Assembly (NCBI GenBank): GCA_003161205.1
Contig: PMOU01000613.1
Coordinates: 4,074-15,197, forward strand
Source of the DNA: Actinomycetota bacterium
GTDB taxonomy: Bacteria; Actinomycetota; Actinomycetes; Streptosporangiales; Streptosporangiaceae
Reading direction: 5' to 3'
Length of the DNA: 11,124 nt
Below the pieces are notes generated by a model, which saw only the letters and a program-made list of their open reading frames with translations, was not told the DNA's origin and made no database searches. Below are positions 1 to 7,423 of this stretch, piece by piece (position 1 is the first letter of the stretch; every line of letters starts with the position of its first letter). Position numbers and translations under genes: made by a program.

Positions 1-1535
1 GCGGCCATCTCGTGCAGCGACGGTCTGGCCGACGACGGATCGGTGCCCACCGGTCCGGCGTAGGCGCGCCAGCGGGTCGGCTGGCCGGCCGGCTGGGTGA
101 TCAGCGCCACCTCCTCGGCCTGCAGGCCATGGCGCAGCGACTGGAGCGCGACGACCAGGCCTTCGCCGACCACCACCGGACCCGCCAGCGTCTCCAGCAT
201 CTCCCTGATCGTCTCCAGCACGCGGTTCCTGGTCGTCACCGCCTCGAGCAGCCGGTCGCGTTCGATCGCGCTGGCGGCGTACCCCGCGTAGACGGTGACG
301 AGATCGAGCTCGTCTCGCTGCGGTGCGCCGTCCTGCCCGCGGAACACCGTGATGACCCCGCTCAGCCCGCTCGGCCCGAGCACCGGAACCGACCACGAAC
401 TGGCCACCTTCACCGTCTTGGCCAGATCGCGGAAGCTCCGCCAGGCCGCGCCGGCGCGCACGTTGTCGGCGATGACGGGCCGTTCATCGGCCGCGGCCAG
501 GCCCACCGGACCGCCGCCGGGGCCGAACGGGAGCCTGGTCCACTCGTCCAGCTCGCCCGGAGCGAAGCCCAGCGACGCCGCGCAGAACAGGCTCCGGTCC
601 GAGACCAGGTGAATGCACAGCCGTTCGCTGGACAGCGCCGACCCGAGCGCGGACAAGATCAGCGACAGGCTCGACGACGGATCCGCCGAGACCAGCCGGT
701 CGGTCAGCCCGTGCAGCCGGGTGAGCTGGCGGCGCGCGGAGGTGTCGATCTGCTGGCCGGAAAGCAGCGCCACCACGTCGTCGGGGTGCGTATCGGCCGG
801 GCGCAGGTCCGCCACGATCCGGCCCTGGCGCAGGACCACCACGCGGTCGGCCAGCCGGAACATCTGGTCGATGTCGTGGCAGGCCAGCAGGATCGTCGTC
901 CCCTGCTCCCGCAGGCCCATGATCAGCTCTTCGACCTGCGCCGATTCCTTCACGCCGAGCGCCGCCGTCGGCTCGTCCAGGGCCAGCAGCCGCGGCCTGC
1001 GGGCCATGGCCCGGGCCACCGCCACCAGCTGCCGCTGGCCGCCGGACAGCGAGCGGACGCTGCGGGTAGTGTCCTTCAGCGGGATGCCGAGCGAGCTCAG
1101 CTGGTCCGCGGCGGCCGCGTGAAACCGGGTATCGGACCGTATCAGCCGGCGCGTCTCCTGGCCGAGCAGGATGTTGGCCGCGACGTCCAGGTTGTCGCAC
1201 AGCGCCAGGTCCTGCCAGACCACGGCGATCCCGTGCTTGGCCGCCCCGGCCGGATCCGACGGCACTCGCTTGCCGGCCAGGAAGATCTCACCGGAGGCCG
1301 GGACCACGTCACCGGCGATGCAGCGCACCAGGGTCGTCTTGCCCGCGCCGTTCTCGCCCGCCAGCGCGACGAGCTCGCCGCTGCGGACGTCCAGGTCGAT
1401 GTCGTCCAGGGCATGCAGGCGGCCGTAACTCAGGCTCAGCCCGGACACCGAGAGCAGCGGGCTGATCCCGGGGCCCGGCGCGCCGGCGGGGACAGCAAGG
1501 GCAGTGTCCCTGGCGGCGAGGAGAGAACCGGTCAT
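1..1535 (-). CDS. ABC-type ATPase fused to GAF sensor region (3' end outside window)
   Basis: About 511 codons are visible and the frame is open at the left edge. The N-terminal half is a sugar-importer type ABC ATPase (RbsA/XylG/MglA-like): Walker A GENGAGKTT at residues 60-68, Q-loop Gln108, signature LSGGQ at 163-167, Walker B LLALDEPT around 183-190 with Glu188, and His220 in the switch. Instead of the second ATPase domain of sugar importers, residues about 284-425 read like a GAF domain and a second GAF-like segment starts near 445. Proteins of this sort often end in a histidine kinase, but that part is outside the window, so a signalling role is inference. No membrane segment is visible. 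The ATG at 1535 is chosen because the ABC fold begins about 25 residues later; its ribosome binding site is weak, so it may be leaderless. It is divergent from the thiamine-binding gene, with 121 bp between them. Confidence 0.85.
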   Translation of the reverse strand, partial: MTGSLLAARDTALAVPAGAPGPGISPLLSVSGLSLSYGRLHALDDIDLDVRSGELVALAGENGAGKTTLVRCIAGDVVPASGEIFLAGKRVPSDPAGAAKHGIAVVWQDLALCDNLDVAANILLGQETRRLIRSDTRFHAAAADQLSSLGIPLKDTTRSVRSLSGGQRQLVAVARAMARRPRLLALDEPTAALGVKESAQVEELIMGLREQGTTILLACHDIDQMFRLADRVVVLRQGRIVADLRPADTHPDDVVALLSGQQIDTSARRQLTRLHGLTDRLVSADPSSSLSLILSALGSALSSERLCIHLVSDRSLFCAASLGFAPGELDEWTRLPFGPGGGPVGLAAADERPVIADNVRAGAAWRSFRDLAKTVKVASSWSVPVLGPSGLSGVITVFRGQDGAPQRDELDLVTVYAGYAASAIERDRLLEAVTTRNRVLETIREMLETLAGPVVVGEGLVVALQSLRHGLQAEEVALITQPAGQPTRWRAYAGPVGTDPSSARPSLHEMA

Positions 1536-1656
1536 CCCGACATTGTGTGTCTTCTACCGTGCACTTCGCCACTCAGGGGGGCGGGGAAGGTGGCTGGGGG
1601 ATGAACTAGGGTCCGTTCGGTAGGTGTGATTTTTGAACTGGCGAGAGGAGCGGGCC

Positions 1657-1809
1657 GTGCTTGTCGCGTTTTCTGTGACGCCGATCGGGACCGGTGAGGC
1701 GGTCGGGGAGGCGGTGGCGGAAGCGGTCCGGGTGGTGCGGGACAGCGGGCTGCCGAACCGGACCGACGCGATGTTCACCACCATCGAGGACGAGTGGGTG
1801 GGGTTTTAA
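1657..1809 (+). pseudogene. Truncated thiamine-binding family protein (MTH1187/DUF77)
   Basis: GTG at 1657 is preceded at 6 nt by a strong ribosome binding site (GAGAGGAG, 1642-1649/50). The product begins [16 protein letters not shown] and contains [18 protein letters not shown], closely matching the N-terminal half of the small (about 100 aa) thiamine-binding proteins of the MTH1187/YqgV type, which bind thiamine or related pyrimidines as oligomers. After the Trp codon at 1795-1797 the family would continue with Asp/Glu-Glu-Val-Met; here it reads Val-Gly-Phe and stops at 1807-1809, giving only 50 residues. The sequence turns abruptly AT-rich at the same place. I read this as a gene cut by an insertion or deletion; the missing half is not in the window. 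The product is unlikely to fold. Its role in thiamine uptake or salvage is known only for the family. Confidence 0.85.
1795..1800. other. Junction of host-type DNA with an outer inserted segment
   Basis: Homology to the thiamine-binding family ends between the Trp codon (1795-1797) and about 1799. To the left is ordinary chromosomal-looking gene content with divergent genes; to the right begins an AT-rich stretch followed by poorly recognised DNA and a plasmid/ICE-type gene. No terminal inverted repeat or direct repeat could be paired because the other end is not in the window. A deletion junction remains possible. Confidence 0.55.
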
Positions 1810-1813
1810 TTAA

Positions 1814-2203
1814 CTATTTTTGGGCGAACCTGCGATCCGCGGCACCGTTACTGCTTCTGAGCAGTAGAAAGGCCGTCCAGCAGGGTAACCTGCCTGCGGG
1901 CAACGCCGTCTCAACCGGTTTCCGCTGGGGTATCCAGGCGGTTGCGGCGGCGATGGCCAGCCAGCACACCTCTTCATTAGTTGCAGCCTGTGTGCTCTCG
2001 GCGACGGCCTGGATGTGGGCCCTGATGAGCTTCCGCTCGCTTAGGAACCCTCCGGGTAGATGGTGCCACCGGGCCTCGATCTCGGCCATCCGGTCGGCCG
2101 CTTCTAGCCGCTGGATGTACCGTTCGCCCGACTGGCCCTCACCGGCCAGGTATGCCTTGTTGGCCTGGTCCCAGTCGATGATGTCGCTGATGATGTCATG
2201 CAT
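1814..2203 (-). CDS. Hypothetical small protein (129 aa)
   Basis: I do not recognise a family. The first 90 or so residues read like a real, soluble, mainly helical protein rich in acidic and Ala residues, starting MHDIISDIIDWDQANKAYL. The codons there are mostly G/C-ending. From about residue 95 on, codon use becomes more AT-rich and the sequence less protein-like, and a 6-bp hairpin (1849-1854 with 1861-1866) falls inside it, so the C-terminal tail may have been altered near the element border. ATG at 2203 is chosen because it opens the convincing part; a purine-rich stretch lies upstream (complement of about 2205-2224). Two copies of TCTGACAG lie 29-57 bp upstream. It points toward the truncated thiamine-binding gene and is probably cargo of the outer segment. 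Confidence 0.55.
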   Translation of the reverse strand: MHDIISDIIDWDQANKAYLAGEGQSGERYIQRLEAADRMAEIEARWHHLPGGFLSERKLIRAHIQAVAESTQAATNEEVCWLAIAAATAWIPQRKPVETALPAGRLPCWTAFLLLRSSNGAADRRFAQK

Positions 2204-2231
2204 CGTCCGACTCCGCTTCTTCCCTGATTGA

Positions 2232-2260
2232 TCTGACAGTCTGCCTGTTAGGTCTGACAG
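2232..2260. repeat. Direct repeat TCTGACAG x2, 21-bp period, upstream of the 129-aa gene
   Basis: TCTGACAG occurs at 2232-2239 and again at 2253-2260, 21 bp apart, which is about two helical turns, with a degenerate CTGTTAG between them. The placement just upstream of the minus-strand start at 2203 fits an operator for a repressor or activator. The function is inference. Confidence 0.35.
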
Positions 2261-2295
2261 CGCTCTGATGCGGCACCGCCACCAGGGGCGCCGGG

Positions 2296-2314
2296 CTGCC
2301 GACGCGGTCGGCAG
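2296..2314. repeat. Perfect inverted repeat, 8-bp arms, 3-bp centre
   Basis: CTGCCGAC (2296-2303) and GTCGGCAG (2307-2314) form a perfect palindrome around a GCG centre. No T-run follows on either strand, so it is not a classical terminator. It could be a dimer-binding operator or a structural element; GC-rich DNA also produces such arms by chance. Confidence 0.35.
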
Positions 2315-3071
2315 GCGCGGCGGGCGCTTCCCTTACCGTCGCCACGACGCTCACCACGGGGCGCCGAGGATCGCGGAGGCCGCCATGACGACCTGCCGAC
2401 GGCGAACGCGCGCGTTATCCAGGAAAACGCCAGCCGGGCAAGTTCCGGGAGACAGCTCATGGCCAGGATGCCGCGCGACAACAGCGGCCCGCGCGTGCCA
2501 TGGCCCGCCCGCGCACCCCTTGGCCAAGTTTTTACCGTTCCGGGGATACCTGTCGGTCTACCCGTGCCTTGACAGCCCACCCGGCACGGAGCGTTCATGA
2601 AGGATGCGCGAGCGTCGCGCGGCGCGGCACCAACCTCCTTGCCGGCCGCGGCACGGCGCGCACGGCCACGGCTGGCACGCGACCCCCGTCCGGGGAGCGT
2701 GCGGACGGCGGGCTCCGGACCGGGCGGGGACCTGGGACCGGGGAGGCGACGCCGACGCACGCGCCAGCCGGCCCCTTCACCCGTCACGGCGGCCTGGCCC
2801 GCCCCTTCCCTGACGACCTTCCGCCTGCCCCGTGTCCACTCCGGGGATGAAGGCGCCCTTGGCATGCGCGGGGACCGGCACGGTTCACGCGCGGAAAGGC
2901 GACTGCGCGCATGACCTCGCTCCACAGCCAGCGTTCCACCTGGCAGACCCCCCGGACGGTCGCCCGGCAGGCAACCCGGACCACCAGATCTGCCGCCCGA
3001 CCTGCCGACCCCGGCCCGACCGTAACCCCTGGTAAGCGGCGAAATGTACCTGCGGGAGGGGACCGGGGCTT

Positions 3072-3690
3072 ATGACTGTGTCATCACATTCTCATACGCG
3101 CGGGGCAGGCACAGGCGCAGGTGTCGGCACCAGGGCGGCCCGGGACGAGGCAGCGGTGCTGTCCGTGGCCGGTCACCTGACCGACCGCGACCGTGAGCTT
3201 GTGCGCCTGGTGGCGCGGCACCGCGTACTGACCACCGACCAGCTCGCCGCGCTCGCGTTCGGGAACATCACCACCGCCAGGCACCGCCTGGCGGTGGTCG
3301 TGCGCCTAGGCCTGCTGCGCCGCTTCCGGCCGCACCTTCAAACCGGCTCCGCGCCGTGGCACTACGTCCTCGGCCCCATCGGCGCCGCGCTGCTCGGCCA
3401 GGAAGACCGCGACGAGAAAAGATGGCTGCCGATGGTCCGCGCGGACCGGCAGCTTGCCCTCGAACGCTCCCAGCGCCTGGGACACTTGACCGGCGCGTCG
3501 TGGTTCTTCGTCGCCCTGGCGCGGCACGCCCGCGAGCACGGCGGCGGTGAACTCCTGAGGTGGGACGGCGAAGGCGAAGCCTCCGACTACCTGTACGCCC
3601 GCAGCCGCGAACTCGGCCCACGCCCCGACGGGCTCGGCGTCTGGGCGCAAGACGGAACCGACATCGCGTTCCTCCTCGAATACGACACCG
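3072..3690 (+). pseudogene. Replication-relaxation (Replic_Relax) protein, 5' part, interrupted by transposon
   Basis: ATG at 3072 follows a GGGAGGGG ribosome binding site (about 3053-3060). The 206 codons up to Thr (3687-3689) match the Replic_Relax family of actinomycete plasmids and integrative elements: a helical/winged-helix region at about 35-110 (LTDRDRELVRLVARHRVLTT, then a second helix and a GLLRRFRP strand), a middle helical part (about 120-155) and the conserved PDGLGVWAQDGTDIAFLLEYDT near 185-206. The frame then leaves the family and stops at 3747-3749 after 19 unrelated residues encoded by transposon DNA. The missing C-terminal half resumes at 10951. The family is tied to plasmid replication and DNA relaxation; the broken product is probably inactive. 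It is probably a gene of the outer element. Confidence 0.85.
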
Positions 3691-3702
3691 TTGTTATGGA
3701 CA

Positions 3703-3716
3703 GTTCGCTGTCTCAG
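3703..3716 (+). repeat. Left subterminal inverted repeat of the transposon
   Basis: GTTCG (3703-3707), one base, then TGTCTCAG (3709-3716). The reverse complement of the right end gives GTTCG, four bases, TGTCTCAG. TGTCTCAG begins 18 bp inside the left end. This is probably part of a recombinase-binding arm. Confidence 0.6.
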
Positions 3717-3768
3717 GGAGTGAGTTATCTCAGCCCGGCTGCCTCGTGATTGTGATCGGTTCGTGATT
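3709..3768 (+). repeat. Paired short direct repeats at 17-bp spacing near left end
   Basis: TGTCTCAG (3709-3716) recurs as TATCTCAG (3726-3733), 17 bp on. TCGTGATT (3744-3751) recurs exactly at 3761-3768, also 17 bp on. The equal spacing suggests repeated protein-binding sites for the recombinases or the TnpC-like protein at the end of the element. The function is inference. Confidence 0.4.
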
Positions 3769-3781
3769 TTCTCGGCTTGGT

Positions 3782-3790
3782 TGTTACTGT
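3782..3790 (+). repeat. TGTTACTGT, left copy (recombinase site or extended -10)
   Basis: The same 9-mer stands in inverted orientation near the right end (10885-10877). Here it lies upstream of the cargo gene. Its form TG-N-TACTGT also fits an extended -10 promoter box, so it may be a shared promoter element and not a recombination site; no good -35 box stands 17 bp upstream. Confidence 0.35.
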
Positions 3791-3902
3791 TAGGCGCTAT
3801 TCGGTATGAGCGCGAGACGTGGTTGACGGTGAGCATCTTTGAGTCGGGAATCCTGGGATGGTCCGCGACGTGGGCGTGAGCACGGCGGGGCATCATGAGG
3901 AC

Positions 3903-4403
3903 GTGAGACGGGTGGTGATCCTCGGTCGTGGCGGGGCTGGCAAGTCGACCCTCGCCCGGCGTCTGGGCGGGGTGACCGGCTTGCCCGTGGTCGAGTTGGA
4001 CACGCTGTTCTGGCAGCCCGGCCTCGTCCCGGCAGATCCTGGTACGTGGGCGGCTCGGCAGCGGGAACTGGTCCAGCGCGATGCCTGGATCCTGGAGGGC
4101 GACCTCGGACCCTACGACGCGGCCCTGGATGCGCGGCTTGGGGCCGCTGACACGATAGTGGTGCTGGACTTCGCCTTCTGGCGATGTGCATGGCAGACGA
4201 TCCGCCGGGGCCGTGAACAGGGCGGTTACTGGCGGTGGGTGTGGAAGTACCGGCGCGAGAGCCTCCCGGAGGTGATGCAGGCGGTCACCGCAAATGCTCC
4301 GCATGCGCGGGTGTGCGTGCTGCGCAGTCCTGGCATGACCCGGCGCTTCCTCGCTGAGGTTCAGCGGACGGCCGGCAAGGACGCTGCGCCTCGCAGCGGG
4401 TAG
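3903..4403 (+). CDS. P-loop kinase-like protein (adenylate kinase/topology-modulation type), transposon cargo
   Basis: The 166-aa product has a Walker A loop GRGGAGKST at residues 8-16, the ELD motif ending at Asp33, a conserved WILEGDLGPYD block near 62-72 and a Walker B-like TIVVLDF with Asp89, followed by an Arg/Trp-rich segment that probably forms the lid. This is the pattern of small adenylate-kinase-like ATPases annotated as topology modulation or AAA-family proteins. The substrate is unknown. GTG at 3903 is preferred because family members start two to four residues before the first strand; GTG 3876 and ATG 3858 are in-frame alternatives, none with a strong ribosome binding site. It lies alone on the plus strand at the left end of the transposon, convergent with the recombinase operon, and its codon use resembles its neighbours. 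An AGCGGG/CCCGCT hairpin straddles the stop codon (4395-4409). Confidence 0.75.
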   Translation: MRRVVILGRGGAGKSTLARRLGGVTGLPVVELDTLFWQPGLVPADPGTWAARQRELVQRDAWILEGDLGPYDAALDARLGAADTIVVLDFAFWRCAWQTIRRGREQGGYWRWVWKYRRESLPEVMQAVTANAPHARVCVLRSPGMTRRFLAEVQRTAGKDAAPRSG

Positions 4404-4578
4404 CCCGCTCCGGAACTCTCCGCGCCGTTGAGAAGGCTTGCGTTCCAGTGAGAGCGCGAGCACCGCGACGTCAGCGTGAGCGCCGCGGAGGTTTTGGCCA
4501 GGACCTATCCCTGTGTCGGTGCGCATCAGGAGTGACCTCTCGTGATCAAGATGAATGACGCTCAACAGGCCTGGTTCT
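4404..4578. other. Convergent intergenic tail of the transposon, no gene seen
   Basis: This 175-bp stretch separates the cargo gene from the end of the TnpC-like gene. It is visibly less GC-rich from about 4500 on than the genes around it. Neither strand shows a start with a ribosome binding site, though the minus-strand frame stays open through it. No hairpin followed by a T-run was found, so I call no terminator. Confidence 0.4.
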
Positions 4579-4983
4579 TCAATGCCCTTCCTTGCCGGGG
4601 AGTGGTGCGAGCTGGGTGCGGTGGTCAAGTGCGGCGCGGAGGGCCTGGTTCTCGCGGTAGAGGTTGGCGGTCACGGCGGCGAGGGCGGCGAGCCTGCCGT
4701 TCAGGGTGGTGATCTTCTGGTTGGCGTCGCGGAGCGCTGCGCGGAGCACGGTGACGGGGTCGTCGGCGGGGACGCTCGGGATGTCCCGGGCAGAGGGCTG
4801 CTCAACGCAGGCGTTCCATTCGGCGAGGATCGTCTCGGCTCGGTGGACGGTGGCGTGGCTGACGGCTGCTTCGCGGGCGAGGTTTTCCTTGGTGAGGGCG
4901 CCGTCGGTGCGCTGCGGGGTGCCGTTGAGGAGTCGTTGCATCGCGGCGCGCAGCTTGGTCTCGGTGGCCGGGGAGACGGGCAT
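4579..4983 (-). CDS. Tn554 TnpC-like transposition accessory protein (DUF6262 type)
   Basis: The 134-aa protein has a predicted helix-turn-helix at about 30-57 (LTKENLAREAAVSHATVHR) and a long heptad-like coiled coil at about 77-121 (ITTLNGRLAALAAVTANLYR followed by ENQALRAAL). Size, order and pattern agree with TnpC of Tn554 (about 125 aa), which assists transposition and helps set orientation but is not a recombinase. ATG at 4983 lies one base after the stop of R3, and AAGGA (complement of 4991-4995) sits 7 nt upstream inside R3, so the two are translationally coupled. It is the last gene of the recombinase operon. Confidence 0.8.
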   Translation of the reverse strand: MPVSPATETKLRAAMQRLLNGTPQRTDGALTKENLAREAAVSHATVHRAETILAEWNACVEQPSARDIPSVPADDPVTVLRAALRDANQKITTLNGRLAALAAVTANLYRENQALRAALDHRTQLAPLPGKEGH

Positions 4984-4984
4984 G

Positions 4985-7402
4985 TCAGTGTCCTTGCTGG
5001 TGCCAGGCGCCGGTGATGCGCTGGACGTCGGCGAGTCGCTGCTGGAGAGCTTGCTTGCGGGGCGGGGCCAGGCGGGTCTGGCGGAGCATGGCGGTCAGGT
5101 CGGCTTCTTCGGCGAGCCAGGCCGGGGCGTGGGTGGCGGTGACGGCGGAGTTGCGGCAGCGGGCGGGGTGGCAGGCGCCGATGAGCGGGGCCTGGCCGCG
5201 CTGGGCGGGCGGGAGGGCGTTCTGGCACTCGGCCTGGGCGGGGTCCCACAGGCAGTGGTTGATGGTGCCGAAGTGCAGGTCGGCGAACTCGTCGCGGAGC
5301 AGGGTGATCTCGGTCCGGGGGTCGGCGTGCTGGGCGTGCAGGGCCGGGGCGCTGCCGAGGGCGGCGTTGACCTTGTCGAGCCCGGTGTGCAGGCGTGCGG
5401 CGCCGGGGCCGACCGCGACGACGCGGCCGTCGCGGCGGGCGTGCAGGAGGTCGGCCAGGCGCCGGGCGGCGGCCAGTTCGAGCTGGCTGCCGAGTTCGTC
5501 CGCCCAGGCGGTGTCGGCGGCCGCGTAGCCGGGGGTGGCGGCGTTGGCCAGGGCCCGGCGGGCGGCGTGCTTGAGCTGCAGGCCGAGGGCGATCTCGGAG
5601 TCGGGTTCCTGCCCGGTGATGATCGACATGGTGCGGCGGAACATGTGCGGCCGGACGCGGCCGGCGGGGATGGGCTGCAGGCCGAGGCGGTGGCTGGCGG
5701 TGTTGATGTGGGCGATGAACAGGTCGATGTCCTGGCGGGCGGCGATGCCCCGCCGCCCGTTGCGGATCCTGCCCGCCGGGTTCGCCGGCGGCGGCCTGAG
5801 GGTGGCGAAGATGTGGGTGGGGTGGGCGGACAGGCGCTCGGCCACGGCGATCGCCTGCGCGACCGGCTCGGTGATCCACCACCGCAGCTGGGGCCGGGCC
5901 GGGTCGAGTTTGGTCTTGTGCGAGGTCACGGCCGGTGATCCGTAGTGGGTGGTCACCGCGCCGCGCTGGATTTCCTGGATCTCGCTGTCGCGCATCATGC
6001 TCAGCGCGGCAACGAAGATGTAGATCGCGGCGCGGAGCATGCGCAGCTCGTGGCCGAACTGGCCGGGGCCGAGCCGCTCGAGCCAGGGCCCGGTGGTGCC
6101 GTCGGCGCGGGTCACGATGGCAAAGCCGGCGCAGTCCAGCCGCCCGAGAGCGGGGTCGGATTCGCCGCCGGCGATGTGCACGCGCCCGGCCGCGGCGACA
6201 GCGGCGGTGACCAGGGCGCGGCGGTGCTGCCCGGCGGTGCCGCTGAAGATGTCCCTGCCGCGATGGTCCGGGTCGATGAGCCGGGCCAGGGTTGCCCACA
6301 GCACCGTGCCCGCGGCGCCGTTGCGGTGATCACGTCCGCGGACGGGAATCTGGCTGGCCGGGTCGGCCAGCCAGCCCCGCAGGCCGGCGTCGATGACGGC
6401 GGCGCTGGGGGTGCGGGGCAGCGCTGGCTCTCGGGGGGCGCCGGAACCGGCGAAGGCCTGGCCGCTGCGGACGGGCTGGATCCTTCCCCCGGCGGCGGCT
6501 GCTTCGATGAGGGCACGGCGGGCGGTGGCGCGCTGGCCCCCGGCGGCGAAGACCGAGTCGGTGCCGCCGCCGGTGATCAGCAGGCTCAGCACGGTCCAGC
6601 GGGGGGTTCCGGCGGGCGCGTCCCGCCAGGCGGCGGCGTGCACCGGCACCAGGTTCGCGGGGTCGGCCAGCCAGCTGGCCACGAGCTGGTCGTAGTGCGC
6701 GCTGGCCTGGCTGCCCGGGGTGCGGCCCGCCAGTGAGGCAGCGGTGGTGCGGTCGCGCAGGTCCAGGAGATCGCCGGCGAATACGTCGATGTAGATCCAG
6801 GCGGCGTGCAGCAGCGGCCACCAGGTCGCCGGCGGGATCGCCGGGGTGGAGACGGGCCGGGCGACCCGGCGGCCGACGTCGGCGGCGGTCCGGTTCGGCC
6901 ACGGGTCCTCCGGCACGCCGCCGCCGGTCAGGATGGGGGCCAGCACGACCAGGCGGCAAATCGATGACACGTAGCCGCTGACCGAGGATGGCCCGAGGCG
7001 CCCGGCGGTCTCCTCCAGGAACGCATCCCAGTGCGTGCTCGTCCAGGCGGGCAGGTCCGCGGGCAGCGCGTGCCGCTGCGCCCATCCCATCAGCGTGGTG
7101 AGGTGGTGGCACAGCCGCGCGAGGGTCTGCAGCGCCGCCGGCTGGGCGGGCAGGTGCACCCCGGCCTCGCGAAGTGCCCGGTGGGCGGGGTTGAGCAGCG
7201 CGAACGGCGCTTCGCGGGCGCGCAGGTTCCAGGCCGCCTCGGCGGGGAAGCGCAGCTTCCACGCGCCGGGGGTCTTGTTGCTGGGCCTGCGGATCGCGTC
7301 GGCGGGTCACTCATCGGACCGCCCGAAAACGGGTCCGCTGACGGCGGGGATCTTGTCGGGGTGGCCGGCGAACACGAGCTCGCCGTCGCCGAATGCCGGC
7401 AT
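4985..7402 (-). pseudogene. Tyrosine recombinase R3 with in-frame TGA at codon 32
   Basis: From ATG at 7402 the frame runs 805 codons, broken only by TGA at 7309-7307. The 31 codons before it (MPAFGDGELVFAGHPDKIP...) have G/C-ending codons and the same frame, and no ATG follows for a long way, so a nonsense change in an originally longer gene is the simplest reading. GTG at 7159 (codon 82), with GAGG 5 nt upstream, could restart a 724-aa protein with the catalytic domain intact. The catalytic set is complete (full-frame numbering): Arg471 in SMMRDSEI, His586-x-x-Arg589 in RPHMFRRTM, His612, Tyr626. A C-terminal Cys set (717, 726, 744, 749) may bind zinc. Residues about 238-312 and 338-416 are two copies of one segment (WLADPA..VPV..AGT..W), which accounts for the large size. 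The ATG has no ribosome binding site and stands 21 bp after the R2 stop in the same frame. Confidence 0.75.
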
Positions 7403-7423
7403 CGGCCGGCCGTGCGGAGGCGG

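Larger units (their letters stand above)
2204..3071. other. About 870 bp with no supportable gene
   Basis: Open frames on both strands here have compositions dominated by Arg, Pro, Gly and Ala without domain-like patterns, and none has a convincing start with a ribosome binding site. The stretch holds the two short repeats listed separately, a palindrome TTGGCCAA at 2520-2527, and a TTGACA at 2569-2574 without a good -10 partner. It lies directly upstream of a plasmid/ICE-type gene, so a control region, replication site or transfer origin is conceivable, but I see no iterons or nick-site motif that would show it. Confidence 0.4.

Noticed and set aside
12..1604. Long plus-strand open frame (530 codons) opposite the ABC-GAF gene
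   Set aside because: Its translation is Arg/Gln/His-rich without domains; the opposite frame has all ABC motifs. It is a GC-skew shadow.
1798..1870. Group II intron or IS end at the outer junction
   Set aside because: No GUGYG intron start, no reverse transcriptase or IS transposase follows, and no inverted repeat partner is visible.
2569..2592. TTGACA as a -35 promoter box
   Set aside because: No acceptable -10 at 16-18 bp spacing and no gene start downstream nearby.
2248..3035. Several overlapping open frames on both strands upstream of Replic_Relax
   Set aside because: Compositions are dominated by Arg/Pro/Gly/Ala, with no ribosome binding site and no domain pattern.
4395..4409. Hairpin AGCGGG/CCCGCT as terminator of the cargo gene
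   Set aside because: The stem is only 6 bp, it overlaps the stop codon and no T-run follows.
3306..4628. 440-codon minus-strand frame across Replic_Relax, the left transposon end and the cargo gene
   Set aside because: It crosses the transposon junction and lies antisense to two recognised genes, so it cannot be one ancestral gene. Only its first part is noted as odd.
7307..7309. TGA read as selenocysteine in R3
   Set aside because: Tyrosine recombinases do not use selenocysteine and no supporting context is seen; a nonsense change or restart is simpler.
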